From assembly GCA_030428905.1 (NCBI GenBank), contig JAUIED010000023.1:1-41520 (forward strand): a stretch of 41,520 nt of DNA, given 5' to 3'. A model generated the notes under the pieces. The model searched no databases. It saw only the letters and a program-made list of their open reading frames with translations, and was not told the DNA's origin. Positions within the stretch are counted from its first letter, which is position 1, and the number at the start of each line of letters is the position of its first letter. The position numbers and the translations under genes were made by a program. This DNA is from Gammaproteobacteria bacterium (GTDB lineage: Bacteria > Pseudomonadota > Gammaproteobacteria > Pseudomonadales > Azotimanducaceae). Positions 23,714 to 31,100 of the stretch are shown in pieces.

Positions 23714-23975
23714 TGTTCGGTGTTCCCATGCAGTTGTATTTCCAAGCTAGCCGTACCCGCACCACCGCCACCATCCGTAGTTGCCGTACGCAGTTTCGGT
23801 TTTCAGCAACTTCGGGAATCCCGTACGGCAGGCCACCTCAGCACCGCGCACAATCGCGCCTTCTTTGAGGTTCCGCCCGATTTCCTCTCTGCCTCTCTCC
23901 CCAGGGCGGAACCTCACTTTCCCTTCTCAGCCGATGTTGTTTCCACCCACCACTGATACCGCTCAAGATGGGCGT
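23714..23975. other. 262-bp intergenic region with two inverted repeats
   Basis: The gap has no convincing gene. GCCGTACG (23783-23790) is complementary to CGTACGGC (23822-23829), and TGAGGTTCCGCCC (23866-23878) to GGGCGGAACCTCA (23904-23916). The second pair encloses a pyrimidine-rich 25-base loop. The region lies between the end of pncC and the start of the dksA-like gene, both on the minus strand. It may hold the dksA promoter, an attenuator or a small RNA. Confidence 0.5.
23866..23916. repeat. perfect 13-bp inverted repeat
   Basis: Arms TGAGGTTCCGCCC and GGGCGGAACCTCA match at 13 of 13 positions, separated by 25 bases. As RNA on either strand this would be a very stable stem. On the minus strand no run of U follows, so it is not an ordinary terminator of the pncC transcript. 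Confidence 0.7.
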
Positions 23976-24476
23976 TCAATCTTCGGCGGCCTCGGTACAC
24001 GCGCGAATCAACCCCTCGATGGCGAACTCCGCTGCCGCCGATCGCACCTCCGCGCGACCTCCATCGAATCGCCGCACCGAGCTCTGCAGCACCTCAAACC
24101 AATCGCGGTGGTTACGCCTGGCCCAGGCAAACCAAACCGTGCCTACCGGCGTCGCCAGATCACCGCCATCGGGCCCTGCGATGCCCGTGACCGATACGCT
24201 AAAACTCGCCGAAGACCGGTTGAGCGCGCCGACCGCCATGGCTTTCGCCGTGGGTTCGCTGACCGCACCCCAACGGGCAATCGTCTCAGCCGGCACGCCA
24301 AGCGCCCGCGACTTCAGGCGTGAGGCGTAAGTGACGAAACTGCCCTCAAACCATGCCGAGCTGCCGGCCACGCTGGTCAATCGTGCGGCGACCAGGCCAC
24401 CGGTGCAGGACTCGGCAGCAACTATGGTCGCGCCCGTAGCTGCGAGGAGATGTGCCAGCCGCGTCTCGGCGGTCAA
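23976..24476 (-). CDS. pncC: nicotinamide-nucleotide amidohydrolase (CinA C-terminal family)
   Basis: A 166-residue protein, the stand-alone CinA C-terminal domain. VAAESCTGGLVAARLTSVAG near residues 19-38 contains the catalytic Ser, and SVTGIAGPDGGDLATPVGTVW near 94-114 is the second signature. The enzyme turns NMN into nicotinate mononucleotide in the pyridine nucleotide salvage cycle. The start overlaps the stop of the Usp gene in an ATGA arrangement; such a Usp-pncC pair is unusual, because pncC often sits near recA. Confidence 0.93.
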   Translation of the reverse strand: MTAETRLAHLLAATGATIVAAESCTGGLVAARLTSVAGSSAWFEGSFVTYASRLKSRALGVPAETIARWGAVSEPTAKAMAVGALNRSSASFSVSVTGIAGPDGGDLATPVGTVWFAWARRNHRDWFEVLQSSVRRFDGGRAEVRSAAAEFAIEGLIRACTEAAED

Positions 24477-24922
24477 GCGTCCGTCGCTTCAGCCACACGG
24501 CACAGAAATACATCTGCCGGCGCACCGTGCAGCACACCAGCCGCAGTGCTGCCGAGCAGACGCTGCCAGCCGCGTCGTCCATGGGTCCCCATGACGATCA
24601 GATCGATGCCGTTCTGGCGAGCGTAATCGCGAATCTCCGAGGCGGCATGGCCCATCACAACTGCCTGGTCAGCCTCGCCAATGTCGTAAGACTCACAAAG
24701 ATCCGCCAATCGGCGCGCCGCGGATTCCATGGCCTCTCGCTCGAGGCTCTTGATCAGAGAGCCGGTAAACGTCGGATCAAAGCTGTACTGCACGTACTGA
24801 GGCTCAACTACGTGCAGCGCAGTCACCCGCGCATCGGCGCCGACGATCTGGGCCACCTTATCGAGTACCAGTCGGGCTGAGGTTTCGGAAAGCTCCACCG
24901 CGGCGAGAACGTTCTTGTACAC
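24473..24922 (-). CDS. universal stress protein, single domain
   Basis: A 149-residue UspA-type protein. DLIVMGTHGRRGWQRLLGSTAAGVLHGAPADVFL near the C-terminus carries the G-x2-G-x9-G-S/T ATP loop, so it is likely nucleotide-binding. It begins at a GTG at 24922, preceded by AAGGGG at spacing 5; no ATG fits. It is translationally coupled to pncC. It differs from the Usp at 30645 and from the tandem Usp at 23319, so three Usp genes lie within 8 kb. Confidence 0.9.
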   Translation of the reverse strand: MYKNVLAAVELSETSARLVLDKVAQIVGADARVTALHVVEPQYVQYSFDPTFTGSLIKSLEREAMESAARRLADLCESYDIGEADQAVVMGHAASEIRDYARQNGIDLIVMGTHGRRGWQRLLGSTAAGVLHGAPADVFLCRVAEATDA

Positions 24923-25086
24923 AGTGTCCCCTTCATCTGATTGCAGAAACGATACCAGTGGATGCTAGGCAGCACCGCACCATGCGCCTATCGGCGCTTA
25001 CCTCCACGAAGCTAGGGGAAACCACGGAGGCTGTGACGCAGGTAAGGCCGGCATACTTCCGACAGGTCGCAGATGGGAGACAGAAG

Positions 25087-25572
25087 ATGCGCATACCGGA
25101 CCAGTTGTCGCTTGCCGGGCTCGCCGCCGCTGTGTGGGCCGCGCTCACCCTGAGTGTTGCTACCTGCAGCCTTGCCGGCGAACCGCCGCAATACGATGGC
25201 CAGGCGCTCTACCTCAACCACTGCGCCAATTGCCACGGCACCTACGGTGAAGGCGATGGTGCGGTCACGCCGTCGCTGAATGTCGTTCTGCAGGATCTGC
25301 GCTATCTGAGCCAGCGCAACGACGGACAGTTTCCACGGGCCTGGCTAACCCGCATCATCGACGGCCGCGAGTCCCGCCAGGCACACGGCCCCTACGACAT
25401 GCCGGTCTGGGGCGCCGTGCTGCAGACCCAGGAAGGGTATGACGAACCGGCCAACGCGCGGGTAACGGCGAAGATAGACGCGATGGTGAGCTACCTGGAG
25501 ACGATGCAGGTTTCAGGCGCCGGTAACGAACTCGAACAGGCTGTCGTAGCGCCCGAGGCGCTGATCGAATAG
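25087..25572 (+). CDS. exported monohaem cytochrome c
   Basis: A 161-residue protein with a signal peptide ending at VATCSLAGEP (about residue 27-30). HCANCH near residues 45-50 binds haem covalently, and PYDMPVWG near 96-103 provides the axial Met. The end is an acidic tail. It belongs to the small class I cytochromes and may serve the cbb3 oxidase encoded 9 kb away; that link is inference. GGGAG at a spacing of about 8 supports the ATG at 25087. Its last 60 bases overlap the 3' end of the convergent hemerythrin gene. Confidence 0.88.
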   Translation: MRIPDQLSLAGLAAAVWAALTLSVATCSLAGEPPQYDGQALYLNHCANCHGTYGEGDGAVTPSLNVVLQDLRYLSQRNDGQFPRAWLTRIIDGRESRQAHGPYDMPVWGAVLQTQEGYDEPANARVTAKIDAMVSYLETMQVSGAGNELEQAVVAPEALIE

Positions 25573-26067
25573 AGGATCCCGGGCAGCAGCTTCTTCCTGT
25601 TCCACTTCCTGCCACATGGCCTCGGTGAACAGGCGCTCAGCCAGCGGAAAGAGAACAGTTTCTTCTCGTCGCATGTGGGCAAGCTGCAGGTCCAGGTACG
25701 CTGTGGCGTTCGCTACGAGGTTGGAATCGCTCACCGCCTTGCCGGCCAGCACCATGTCCACATCTTCTGCCATCCGCCGCGTCGCGTCCGCCAGCTTCGC
25801 ATGCTCGGCCAAGTTGTTCTCCACAACCGTACGTTCGGCAGGGGTCAGTCCAAGTGCAATCAATCGCTCAAACACGCGATCTTCCAACGGATGGTGCACG
25901 GCGTCGGGATACTCGCGCACGTAGTCCACCATGCAGGCCAGCAGGTCCAGCCAACCACCGCGGCCGTGTCGTCCTTTGTACTGTTCCTGGATGTGCACCC
26001 GTAACACGCTCGCGAGCTTGGCCAGCCGGGCGTGGTCCTGGTGGAGTCTTTCCAGCATTGCACTCAT
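25513..26067 (-). CDS. hemerythrin HHE domain protein
   Basis: A 184-residue helical protein. Candidate diiron ligands are spread over four helices as expected: His12 (LHQDHARL), His58/His59 with Glu62 (HHPLEDRVFERL), His near 88 (NLAEHAKLADATRRM) and His131/Glu135 (LAHMRREETVLFPLAERL). The family binds O2, NO or iron, and members such as YtfE repair damaged iron-sulphur clusters. The start overlaps the end of the upstream phosphotransferase fusion gene (ATGA). It is last in the globin-fixLJ group, and its end runs 60 bases into the convergent cytochrome gene. Confidence 0.88.
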   Translation of the reverse strand: MSAMLERLHQDHARLAKLASVLRVHIQEQYKGRHGRGGWLDLLACMVDYVREYPDAVHHPLEDRVFERLIALGLTPAERTVVENNLAEHAKLADATRRMAEDVDMVLAGKAVSDSNLVANATAYLDLQLAHMRREETVLFPLAERLFTEAMWQEVEQEEAAARDPLFDQRLGRYDSLFEFVTGA

Positions 26068-27608
26068 GCGGCCTCCAGCTTCTTCAATACAGTGCGCAGG
26101 TCCAGCGCTTCGGTATCCAGAATGACAACCGGTTCGTCGGCGGCTGGCGGCTCCAGCGCTTGCATCTGCCCGGCCAGTACCGCGCTGTCTGCTTCTGATG
26201 CGTCGCTGGCGTCAGCAGTGCGTTGCGCGATGCGCTCCTGCAGCACCGACTCGGGCGCCGTGAAGTAAAGCACCGTACAACGCGCATCGGCGTCCGTGGC
26301 AACGTCGTAGAACCGTTGCCGCTGTGCGCGCTGCAGATTCGTCGCATCGACAATCACGGTCTCGCCATCCGCGAGAAGAGACGAGGCAAGCCGGGCGAGT
26401 GCATCGTAGGTGCACTCACCCATCTCGCGGGCGTAGATGCCATCATCGATGCCGGAACCACTGCGCGCCTGCGGCGCCAGACCCGCGAGATGTTTGCGCA
26501 GCACATCGGAGCGCAAGCGCAGGGCGCCCAGCTCGGGCACGAGCTGACGCGCCCAGTAGGACTTTCCGGAGCCGGACAGCCCACAGGTAATGATGAGACG
26601 CCCCGCGGGCCTTGCCGTTCGAGCCCGCGCCCAGGTTATTTGTGTGCTGAGCTGTTTATAGGCGGCGGCATCGCCGGTCTGATCGAGCCGCAGCGCTGCC
26701 ACTTTTGCGCGCACCACCGCCCGATACACCGCGTACAGGTTGAGCAGCGTCAACGCCTCGTAGTCGCCGCTGGCATCCATGTAGGCGTCGATAAAGCCGT
26801 AGGCCAGGTCCGTCCGGCCGCGCACGGCAAGGTCCATGAACAGAAAGGCGATGTCACTGCAGATGTCGATCTGCCGGAGGCTCAAGTTGAACTCCAGGCA
26901 GTCGAACGCCTCCAGTCCAGCTTCGGTACGCACGATGTTGCCCAGGTGCAGGTCGCCATGGCAGTCCCGCACAGCGTTCTGGGCGCGTGTGTTGATCATG
27001 GGATCCAAGCGTCGCAGCGCTCCCTGTGTCCAGGCTTCGAGCTCTGCCAGCGCGGTAGTGAATCTCCGCGCCCCTTGTGTCTGAGCGAGGGTTGCGAAAT
27101 TCGCAAGCATTGCCACCGCCGGCTTAGCGCCCTGATCGATCCTGGGCAGCTGTCCATGCTGCTGCGCCAGGCGAGCCGCAAAATCCTGCAATTCCGCGAG
27201 CGTCAGCCGCCCTTCAGCGATGAGCCGATCCGCCGCCATATCGGTATCGAACTGGCGCATACGCACCGCCCAATCCACGGTTTCACCTGTGCCACCGGTT
27301 TCACTGGTGCCACCGAGGACCAGCCGATCGTTGTGCAGGCTGATCGGCTCCACGGACAGATACAGATCGGGCGCGAAGCGCCGATTGAGGACAAGCTCCG
27401 CCTCGCAGAAACGGCGACGATCCGCCAACGCGGAGAAGTCCACAAAGTCGAACCGAACGGGCTTTTTTACTTTGTAGGCGTAGTCACCGGTGAGAAACAC
27501 CCAGGACATGTGCGTTTCGACGACGCGCACCGTATCAACGTCGTGGGCGTAAGCGTGAGCATCGAGCAGCGCATCAGGCAGCGTTGCACTCAATGGGCGG
27601 GCTCGCAT
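26064..27608 (-). CDS. fusion of an aminoglycoside-phosphotransferase-like domain and a P-loop kinase
   Basis: A 514-residue two-domain protein. Residues 1-310 have the APH/choline-kinase fold: Lys47-Lys49 (AYKVKKP) near the nucleotide, His217-Gly-Asp219 and Asn224 (CHGDLHLGN, the Brenner motif) and Asp236. Residues 335-514 form a P-loop domain with Walker A GLSGSGKS at 343-350 and DATNLQRAQRQRFYDVA after it, as in zeta-toxin-like or gluconate-type kinases. This architecture is found in many proteobacteria, but no substrate is known to me. Its start overlaps the end of the pseudo-receiver gene by 19 bases, and its stop overlaps the hemerythrin start. Confidence 0.88.
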   Translation of the reverse strand: MRARPLSATLPDALLDAHAYAHDVDTVRVVETHMSWVFLTGDYAYKVKKPVRFDFVDFSALADRRRFCEAELVLNRRFAPDLYLSVEPISLHNDRLVLGGTSETGGTGETVDWAVRMRQFDTDMAADRLIAEGRLTLAELQDFAARLAQQHGQLPRIDQGAKPAVAMLANFATLAQTQGARRFTTALAELEAWTQGALRRLDPMINTRAQNAVRDCHGDLHLGNIVRTEAGLEAFDCLEFNLSLRQIDICSDIAFLFMDLAVRGRTDLAYGFIDAYMDASGDYEALTLLNLYAVYRAVVRAKVAALRLDQTGDAAAYKQLSTQITWARARTARPAGRLIITCGLSGSGKSYWARQLVPELGALRLRSDVLRKHLAGLAPQARSGSGIDDGIYAREMGECTYDALARLASSLLADGETVIVDATNLQRAQRQRFYDVATDADARCTVLYFTAPESVLQERIAQRTADASDASEADSAVLAGQMQALEPPAADEPVVILDTEALDLRTVLKKLEAA

Positions 27609-27976
27609 ATGAAGTCGAGCACCCGCGCCGGCTCAAGCAACGGTTTCTCAAGCACCGCCTTGATGCCAAGTACCTCTGCGGTTCTGAGCAACCCGCTGGA
27701 CGGCCGGCTCAGCATCAGGGCGAACGGTGCGTCGATGCCCCTCGCACTCAGCCAGCGATAGATGTCGAAACCGGACGCGTCCGGCAGCTGTGCTGCGCAC
27801 AGCACACAGCGAATCGCGAGCAATCGCTCGACGTCATTGAAGAAGCTGGTTCCCGTGGAGTAACTCAACACCGCGATACCGTACAGATCCACCACCGCAG
27901 CGATACTATCGCGTACCGCAGGATCTGCATCAATGATGCACACCGGCGGCCCAAGATGAACGGATACTGCTTCCAT
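27590..27976 (-). CDS. receiver-like protein lacking the phospho-acceptor Asp
   Basis: A 128-residue single-domain protein of the CheY fold. It keeps the acidic Asp16/Asp18 region (CIIDADPAVRDS), a Ser at the Thr position (Ser90) and Lys111 (VLEKPLLEP). Where FixJ has VLDIRMP with the Asp four residues before Pro, this protein has LCAAQLP with Ala61, so it cannot be phosphorylated there. It resembles the FixJ receiver encoded next to it and may be a degenerate copy that acts by protein contact. It overlaps the phosphotransferase fusion gene by 19 bases. Confidence 0.82.
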   Translation of the reverse strand: MEAVSVHLGPPVCIIDADPAVRDSIAAVVDLYGIAVLSYSTGTSFFNDVERLLAIRCVLCAAQLPDASGFDIYRWLSARGIDAPFALMLSRPSSGLLRTAEVLGIKAVLEKPLLEPARVLDFICEPAH

Positions 27977-28022
27977 TACGCCACGTTAGTCGCGGCGCCT
28001 GCCTCGTCCAATCGGGGTTTTC

Positions 28023-28175
28023 CCCTAGCAGGCTGCTGAAAAAGCAGCCTGGTACCCCGGCCAGGGACGGACGGGCCGCGAACCAAGCGCGTAAGTGCTT
28101 GATTCGGCGTGAGCGGGCGACAGCCCGCGGTCGCTGAAAAAGTACAGGAAGTACTTTTTCAGTACCCTGCTAGGG
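28023..28175. mobile_element. MITE-like or REP-like element with 21-bp terminal inverted repeats
   Basis: The ends CCTAGCAGGCTGCTGAAAAAG and, on the other strand, CCTAGCAGGGTACTGAAAAAG, agree at 19 of 21 positions. Inside are three hairpins: 28030-28050 (8-bp stem), 28113-28128 (6-bp stem, GCGGGC/GCCCGC) and 28134-28162 (12-bp perfect stem CTGAAAAAGTAC with AGGAA loop). There is no coding capacity and no clear target duplication. It looks like a non-autonomous element or a terminator-like repeat. It separates fixJ from the pseudo-receiver gene. Confidence 0.65.
28134..28162. terminator. 12-bp perfect hairpin beyond the 3' end of fixJ
   Basis: CTGAAAAAGTAC pairs with GTACTTTTTCAG around the 5-base loop AGGAA. 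On the minus strand it starts 46 bases after the fixJ stop and could end transcription from the globin-fixLJ genes. The A/T stretches are within the stem, so the classical U tail is missing. Confidence 0.4.
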
Positions 28176-28207
28176 AACAGCCTCAGAGCCAGCGAACAAT
28201 CCTCCAG

Positions 28208-28825
28208 TCACGGCCTCTCCAGCCGCAACTTCAGGCGCACGAGATCGGCCAGCGAACGCGATCCGGTCTTGTGCATCACCTGGCTTCGGTGGATCTCCAC
28301 CGTGCGCTCGCTGATGCCGAGTTCGATGGCAATGACTTTGTTAGCCTGTCCGTCGGTCACCCGCTCAAACACCTCTGTCTCTCGCGGCGTGAGCTCCGCC
28401 ACCAGAGCTCTGGCCTCATCGGTGCCGGCATCGCGTTGCCGCTGCGCCTCATCCATCGCCAGGGCTTCATTGATACGATCAAGCAGCTCCTGATCGCGAA
28501 ACGGTTTGCGGATGAAATCGACCGCACCCCGGCGCATGGCCTCCACCGCCATCGGAATGTCGCCATGCCCGGTGATGAAGATGATGGGCAGCTTCACGGC
28601 ACGCTGGTTGAGTTCTTCCTGCAGCTCGAGTCCGCTCATGCCCGGCATGCGGATGTCCAGCACGAGGCACCCCTGACGGTTGGCGTCGAACGTGTTCAGG
28701 AACGTGGGTGCGTCAGGGAACGTCTCGTGCATGATATCGACCGTATCGAGCAGCATGCTCACCGCGTCCCGCACGGGCTCGTCGTCGTCTACCACGTAGA
28801 CGATGGGCGCATCACTCATCGCCAT
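28208..28825 (-). CDS. fixJ: FixJ-like response regulator
   Basis: A 205-residue protein. The receiver occupies residues 6-125: Asp13-15, phospho-acceptor Asp57 in LVLDIRMPGMSG, Thr85 and Lys107. A LuxR-type helix-turn-helix follows (LTPRETEVFERVTDGQANKVIAIELGISERTVEIHRSQVM; about 145-185). This is the FixJ/NarL layout, and the partner kinase is encoded just upstream with its stop overlapping. It should activate genes when oxygen falls. The start could be the ATG at 28825 or at 28819; both lie inside the kinase gene. Confidence 0.9.
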   Translation of the reverse strand: MAMSDAPIVYVVDDDEPVRDAVSMLLDTVDIMHETFPDAPTFLNTFDANRQGCLVLDIRMPGMSGLELQEELNQRAVKLPIIFITGHGDIPMAVEAMRRGAVDFIRKPFRDQELLDRINEALAMDEAQRQRDAGTDEARALVAELTPRETEVFERVTDGQANKVIAIELGISERTVEIHRSQVMHKTGSRSLADLVRLKLRLERP

Positions 28826-29948
28826 CTACCGGAAGACGGAAGAAGAACGTGCAGCCGCACGTGTCGTTGTTACGAAAATCCAGCAGCCCGCCGTGATCCT
28901 CTATGATCGACCTGCAGATCGACAGCCCCATGCCCATACCATCCTGTTTGGTTGTATGAAAAGCGCTGAACACCAAGTCCATGTGTTCTTCGGCCACTCC
29001 CGTGCCGCAGTCTACCACTGTCACCTCCACGGCACCTTCTGCGGCACCTTCGACAATGCGTGTGCCAATCTGGAGGACATGACCGTTGCGGCAACCGATC
29101 TCATGCATGGCATCGATCGCATTGCGGATCAGGTTCAACGCTACCTGTTGCACCTGTATGGGGTCGCAGAAGACATTTGGCAACCCTTCGGCCAGGTCGA
29201 AACGCAACTCGATGCCGTGTAGACGCGCATCACCCGCCGCCAGGTGCGACAGATCCCTGACCAGTGCGTTCATATCCACGAGCTGCCGCTCACCATCTTC
29301 ATGACGCACGAATCGCTGTATGCGTTCGATGACAGCGCCGGCCCGCAGCGCCTGCCGGTTGAGCTTGGTGAGCGCATCCACCAGCTTCTCGCGGTTGAGA
29401 TCATCCATCTGCAGCAGCTTCACGCAGGCCTGGGCATACATCGATATCGCCGTGAGGGGCTGATTGATCTCATGGGCGATGCTTGCCGTCATCTCACCCA
29501 TGGTGCTGAGCCGCGCGACCTGCGAGAGCCGCTCACGTTGCTCGAGCAGGGCCTGTTCGGCCGCTTTCTCCGCCGTCAGGTCACGAATGATGCCGGCGAA
29601 GTACGTGCCTTCTTCAGTGTTTATTTCGCTCACCGCGAGGTAGATGGGAAAGACGGTGCCATCCTTGGCGCGTGCTTCAAGCTCCCGACCGATACCGATG
29701 ATCTTCGCCTCCCCGGTAGCAAGGTAGCCATCCACGAAGCGCTGGTGAGCACTGCGGTAGGGTTCCGGCATGAGCATGGCCAGCGGCTCGCCTACCATCT
29801 CACTCTCCGTGTAGCCGAACTGGCGAAGGGCAGCCGCATTGACAGACTGAATACGCCCGCGCGCGTCGATGGTGAGAATCGCATCCACCACGGCGTCGAG
29901 AATTTCCGGAGCGTAGTCGTTGAGCCATTGGACATGCTGCGCGTTCAT
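28812..29948 (-). CDS. fixL: FixL-like PAS sensor histidine kinase, predicted haem-based oxygen sensor
   Basis: A 378-residue soluble kinase. The PAS domain (residues 12-125) carries MPEPYRSAHQRF with His68 at the position of the proximal haem His200 of Bradyrhizobium FixL, and IIGIGR with Arg88 at the position of Arg220, which contacts bound O2; the residue equal to Arg206 is Gly. The kinase core has His159 (AHEINQP), the N box LNLIRNAIDAM and the G boxes DCGTGV and GMGMGLS. Haem binding is inference, since non-haem PAS proteins can share this motif. There are no membrane segments. The ATG at 29948 overlaps the globin stop (ATGA). Confidence 0.87.
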   Translation of the reverse strand: MNAQHVQWLNDYAPEILDAVVDAILTIDARGRIQSVNAAALRQFGYTESEMVGEPLAMLMPEPYRSAHQRFVDGYLATGEAKIIGIGRELEARAKDGTVFPIYLAVSEINTEEGTYFAGIIRDLTAEKAAEQALLEQRERLSQVARLSTMGEMTASIAHEINQPLTAISMYAQACVKLLQMDDLNREKLVDALTKLNRQALRAGAVIERIQRFVRHEDGERQLVDMNALVRDLSHLAAGDARLHGIELRFDLAEGLPNVFCDPIQVQQVALNLIRNAIDAMHEIGCRNGHVLQIGTRIVEGAAEGAVEVTVVDCGTGVAEEHMDLVFSAFHTTKQDGMGMGLSICRSIIEDHGGLLDFRNNDTCGCTFFFRLPVDGDE

Positions 29949-30367
29949 GTCGCCCCCATCCCCAGACGCATATAGGTGATGCCCGGAGTCAGCGCCCAGC
30001 ACCAGGCGAGCTCCGTACGCTCATCGCACTGCGAATCCAGCTCGCGAACGGTGGTGCGCAGCGCATCGAGCCAGCTGTCGAGCAGCGCAGGGCCGATGCG
30101 CAGCGAACGGTGCAGCGCAGCAAGACGGGCCAACTCGGCATTGGGCTCGTCAATCACATAGAAGGACACGAGGTGCAACATGGATCGCTTGAGCATCTGC
30201 ACCTGCTTGCGCATATCGGTGCGCTCGAACAATCGGGCGACTTCTTCGTGCTGGAGGAAGTGATCGTAGAACCGTTCGAAAAACGCATCGGTCTCCGGGC
30301 CCAGAGCAACATTGCCGCCGAACAGACGCTCATAGCTGGCTTCGAACAGCGGATTCGGTAGTGACAA
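29945..30367 (-). CDS. single-domain globin
   Basis: A 140-residue protein with the helix pattern of bacterial globins. LFERTDMRKQVQMLKRSML has Phe47 at CD1, and LARLAALHRSLRI has the proximal His86 (F8); the G and H helices follow (PALLDSWLDALRTTVRELD, then WALTPGITYM). There is no reductase domain, so it may sense, store or detoxify O2 or NO. It begins at a TTG at 30367 with AGGAA 8 bases upstream; I see no in-frame ATG or GTG that fits better. Its stop overlaps the start of the FixL-like kinase, so globin and sensor are made together. Confidence 0.85.
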   Translation of the reverse strand: MSLPNPLFEASYERLFGGNVALGPETDAFFERFYDHFLQHEEVARLFERTDMRKQVQMLKRSMLHLVSFYVIDEPNAELARLAALHRSLRIGPALLDSWLDALRTTVRELDSQCDERTELAWCWALTPGITYMRLGMGAT

Positions 30368-30644
30368 TTTCAGATTCCTGTTCAGGCGCGAAAGGGGTTC
30401 TCACCCTGGAGATGGTAATCGGCACCGCCGCTGGCGCAAGCGCGTCGCACCGATCCCGGCGTACACTGATACCCTAGATAGTGCAGTGTGCAGGCGCGCC
30501 AACAACAGGGCTTTACGTAGATGCCGGTCAGGCTGTGCACACTACTAGGTGATTCCCGAGAGATATTGCTGGTAACCCACCATGACCCGCAGCGCACCGC
30601 CGCTGCACAATGCAGCCATACACAACAACTAGCGGGAGCCCGCA
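30368..30644. other. 277-bp divergent promoter region between globin-fixLJ and usp
   Basis: No gene is visible. It has the heptamer TACGTAG at 30514-30520, and ACACTG (30463-30468) complementary to CAGTGT (30484-30489) at a distance of 15. No perfect FNR box is present. It must hold promoters for both the minus-strand globin operon and the plus-strand usp operon. Confidence 0.6.
30514..30520 (+). promoter_or_regulatory. TACGTAG site between the globin-fixLJ operon and usp
   Basis: TTTACGTAGATG contains the heptamer shared with the regions before ccoN and fnr. It is 125 bp before the usp start and 147 bp from the globin start. A FixJ-binding role is inference. Confidence 0.35.
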
Positions 30645-31100
30645 ATGGGATACAACAACATTCTGGTAGCCGTGGACCTCACCGAGGAAGCAGATGAAGT
30701 GATCTCCGCCGCCGCAGCGCTCGCCAAGGAACAGGGTGCAAAACTCTCCGTGGTGAGCGTCGTCAAGCCGCTGTCACGCGTGTACGGCGGGCTGGACATG
30801 GCGCCAATCACCAGCGGCGCCGTCGCGTTTGAAAAGGAAGCGCTGGATCAGGCCACCAAGCAACTCACCGAGCTTTCCTCGGTGTACAAGGTCAACGCCG
30901 GCGACGTGCACGTTGCGCTGGGCCACCCGCCCACCGAGATCCGCGCGCTCGCCGAGTCGCTCGAAACCGACCTCATCGTCATCGGCACGCACGGGCGACA
31001 CGGTCTGGGACTGTTGCTCGGCTCCACGGCCAATGCGGTGCTCCACGGTGTGCCGTGTGACGTGCTGGCAGTGAAAATCCACCCGATGAACGTGAGCTGA
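30645..31100 (+). CDS. universal stress protein, single domain
   Basis: A 151-residue UspA-type protein. LIVIGTHGRHGLGLLLGSTANAVLHG is the complete nucleotide-binding loop (G-x2-G-x9-G-S), so it probably binds ATP. AGCGGGAGCC precedes the ATG at 30645. It stands opposite the globin-fixLJ operon and leads an operon with a small protein and the DUF4010-type protein; the stop overlaps the next start by one base (TGATG). Usp genes beside oxygen regulators are common in Anr/Dnr regulons of pseudomonads, which supports low-oxygen induction. Confidence 0.92.
   Translation: MGYNNILVAVDLTEEADEVISAAAALAKEQGAKLSVVSVVKPLSRVYGGLDMAPITSGAVAFEKEALDQATKQLTELSSVYKVNAGDVHVALGHPPTEIRALAESLETDLIVIGTHGRHGLGLLLGSTANAVLHGVPCDVLAVKIHPMNVS

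Noticed and set aside
26223-27761. Long open frame (512 codons) on the plus strand
   Set aside because: It is the antisense shadow of the phosphotransferase/P-loop gene; the minus-strand product has all family motifs.
28470-28482. FNR-like sequence TTGATACGATCAA
   Set aside because: The spacer is 3 bases instead of 4, and it lies inside the fixJ coding sequence.
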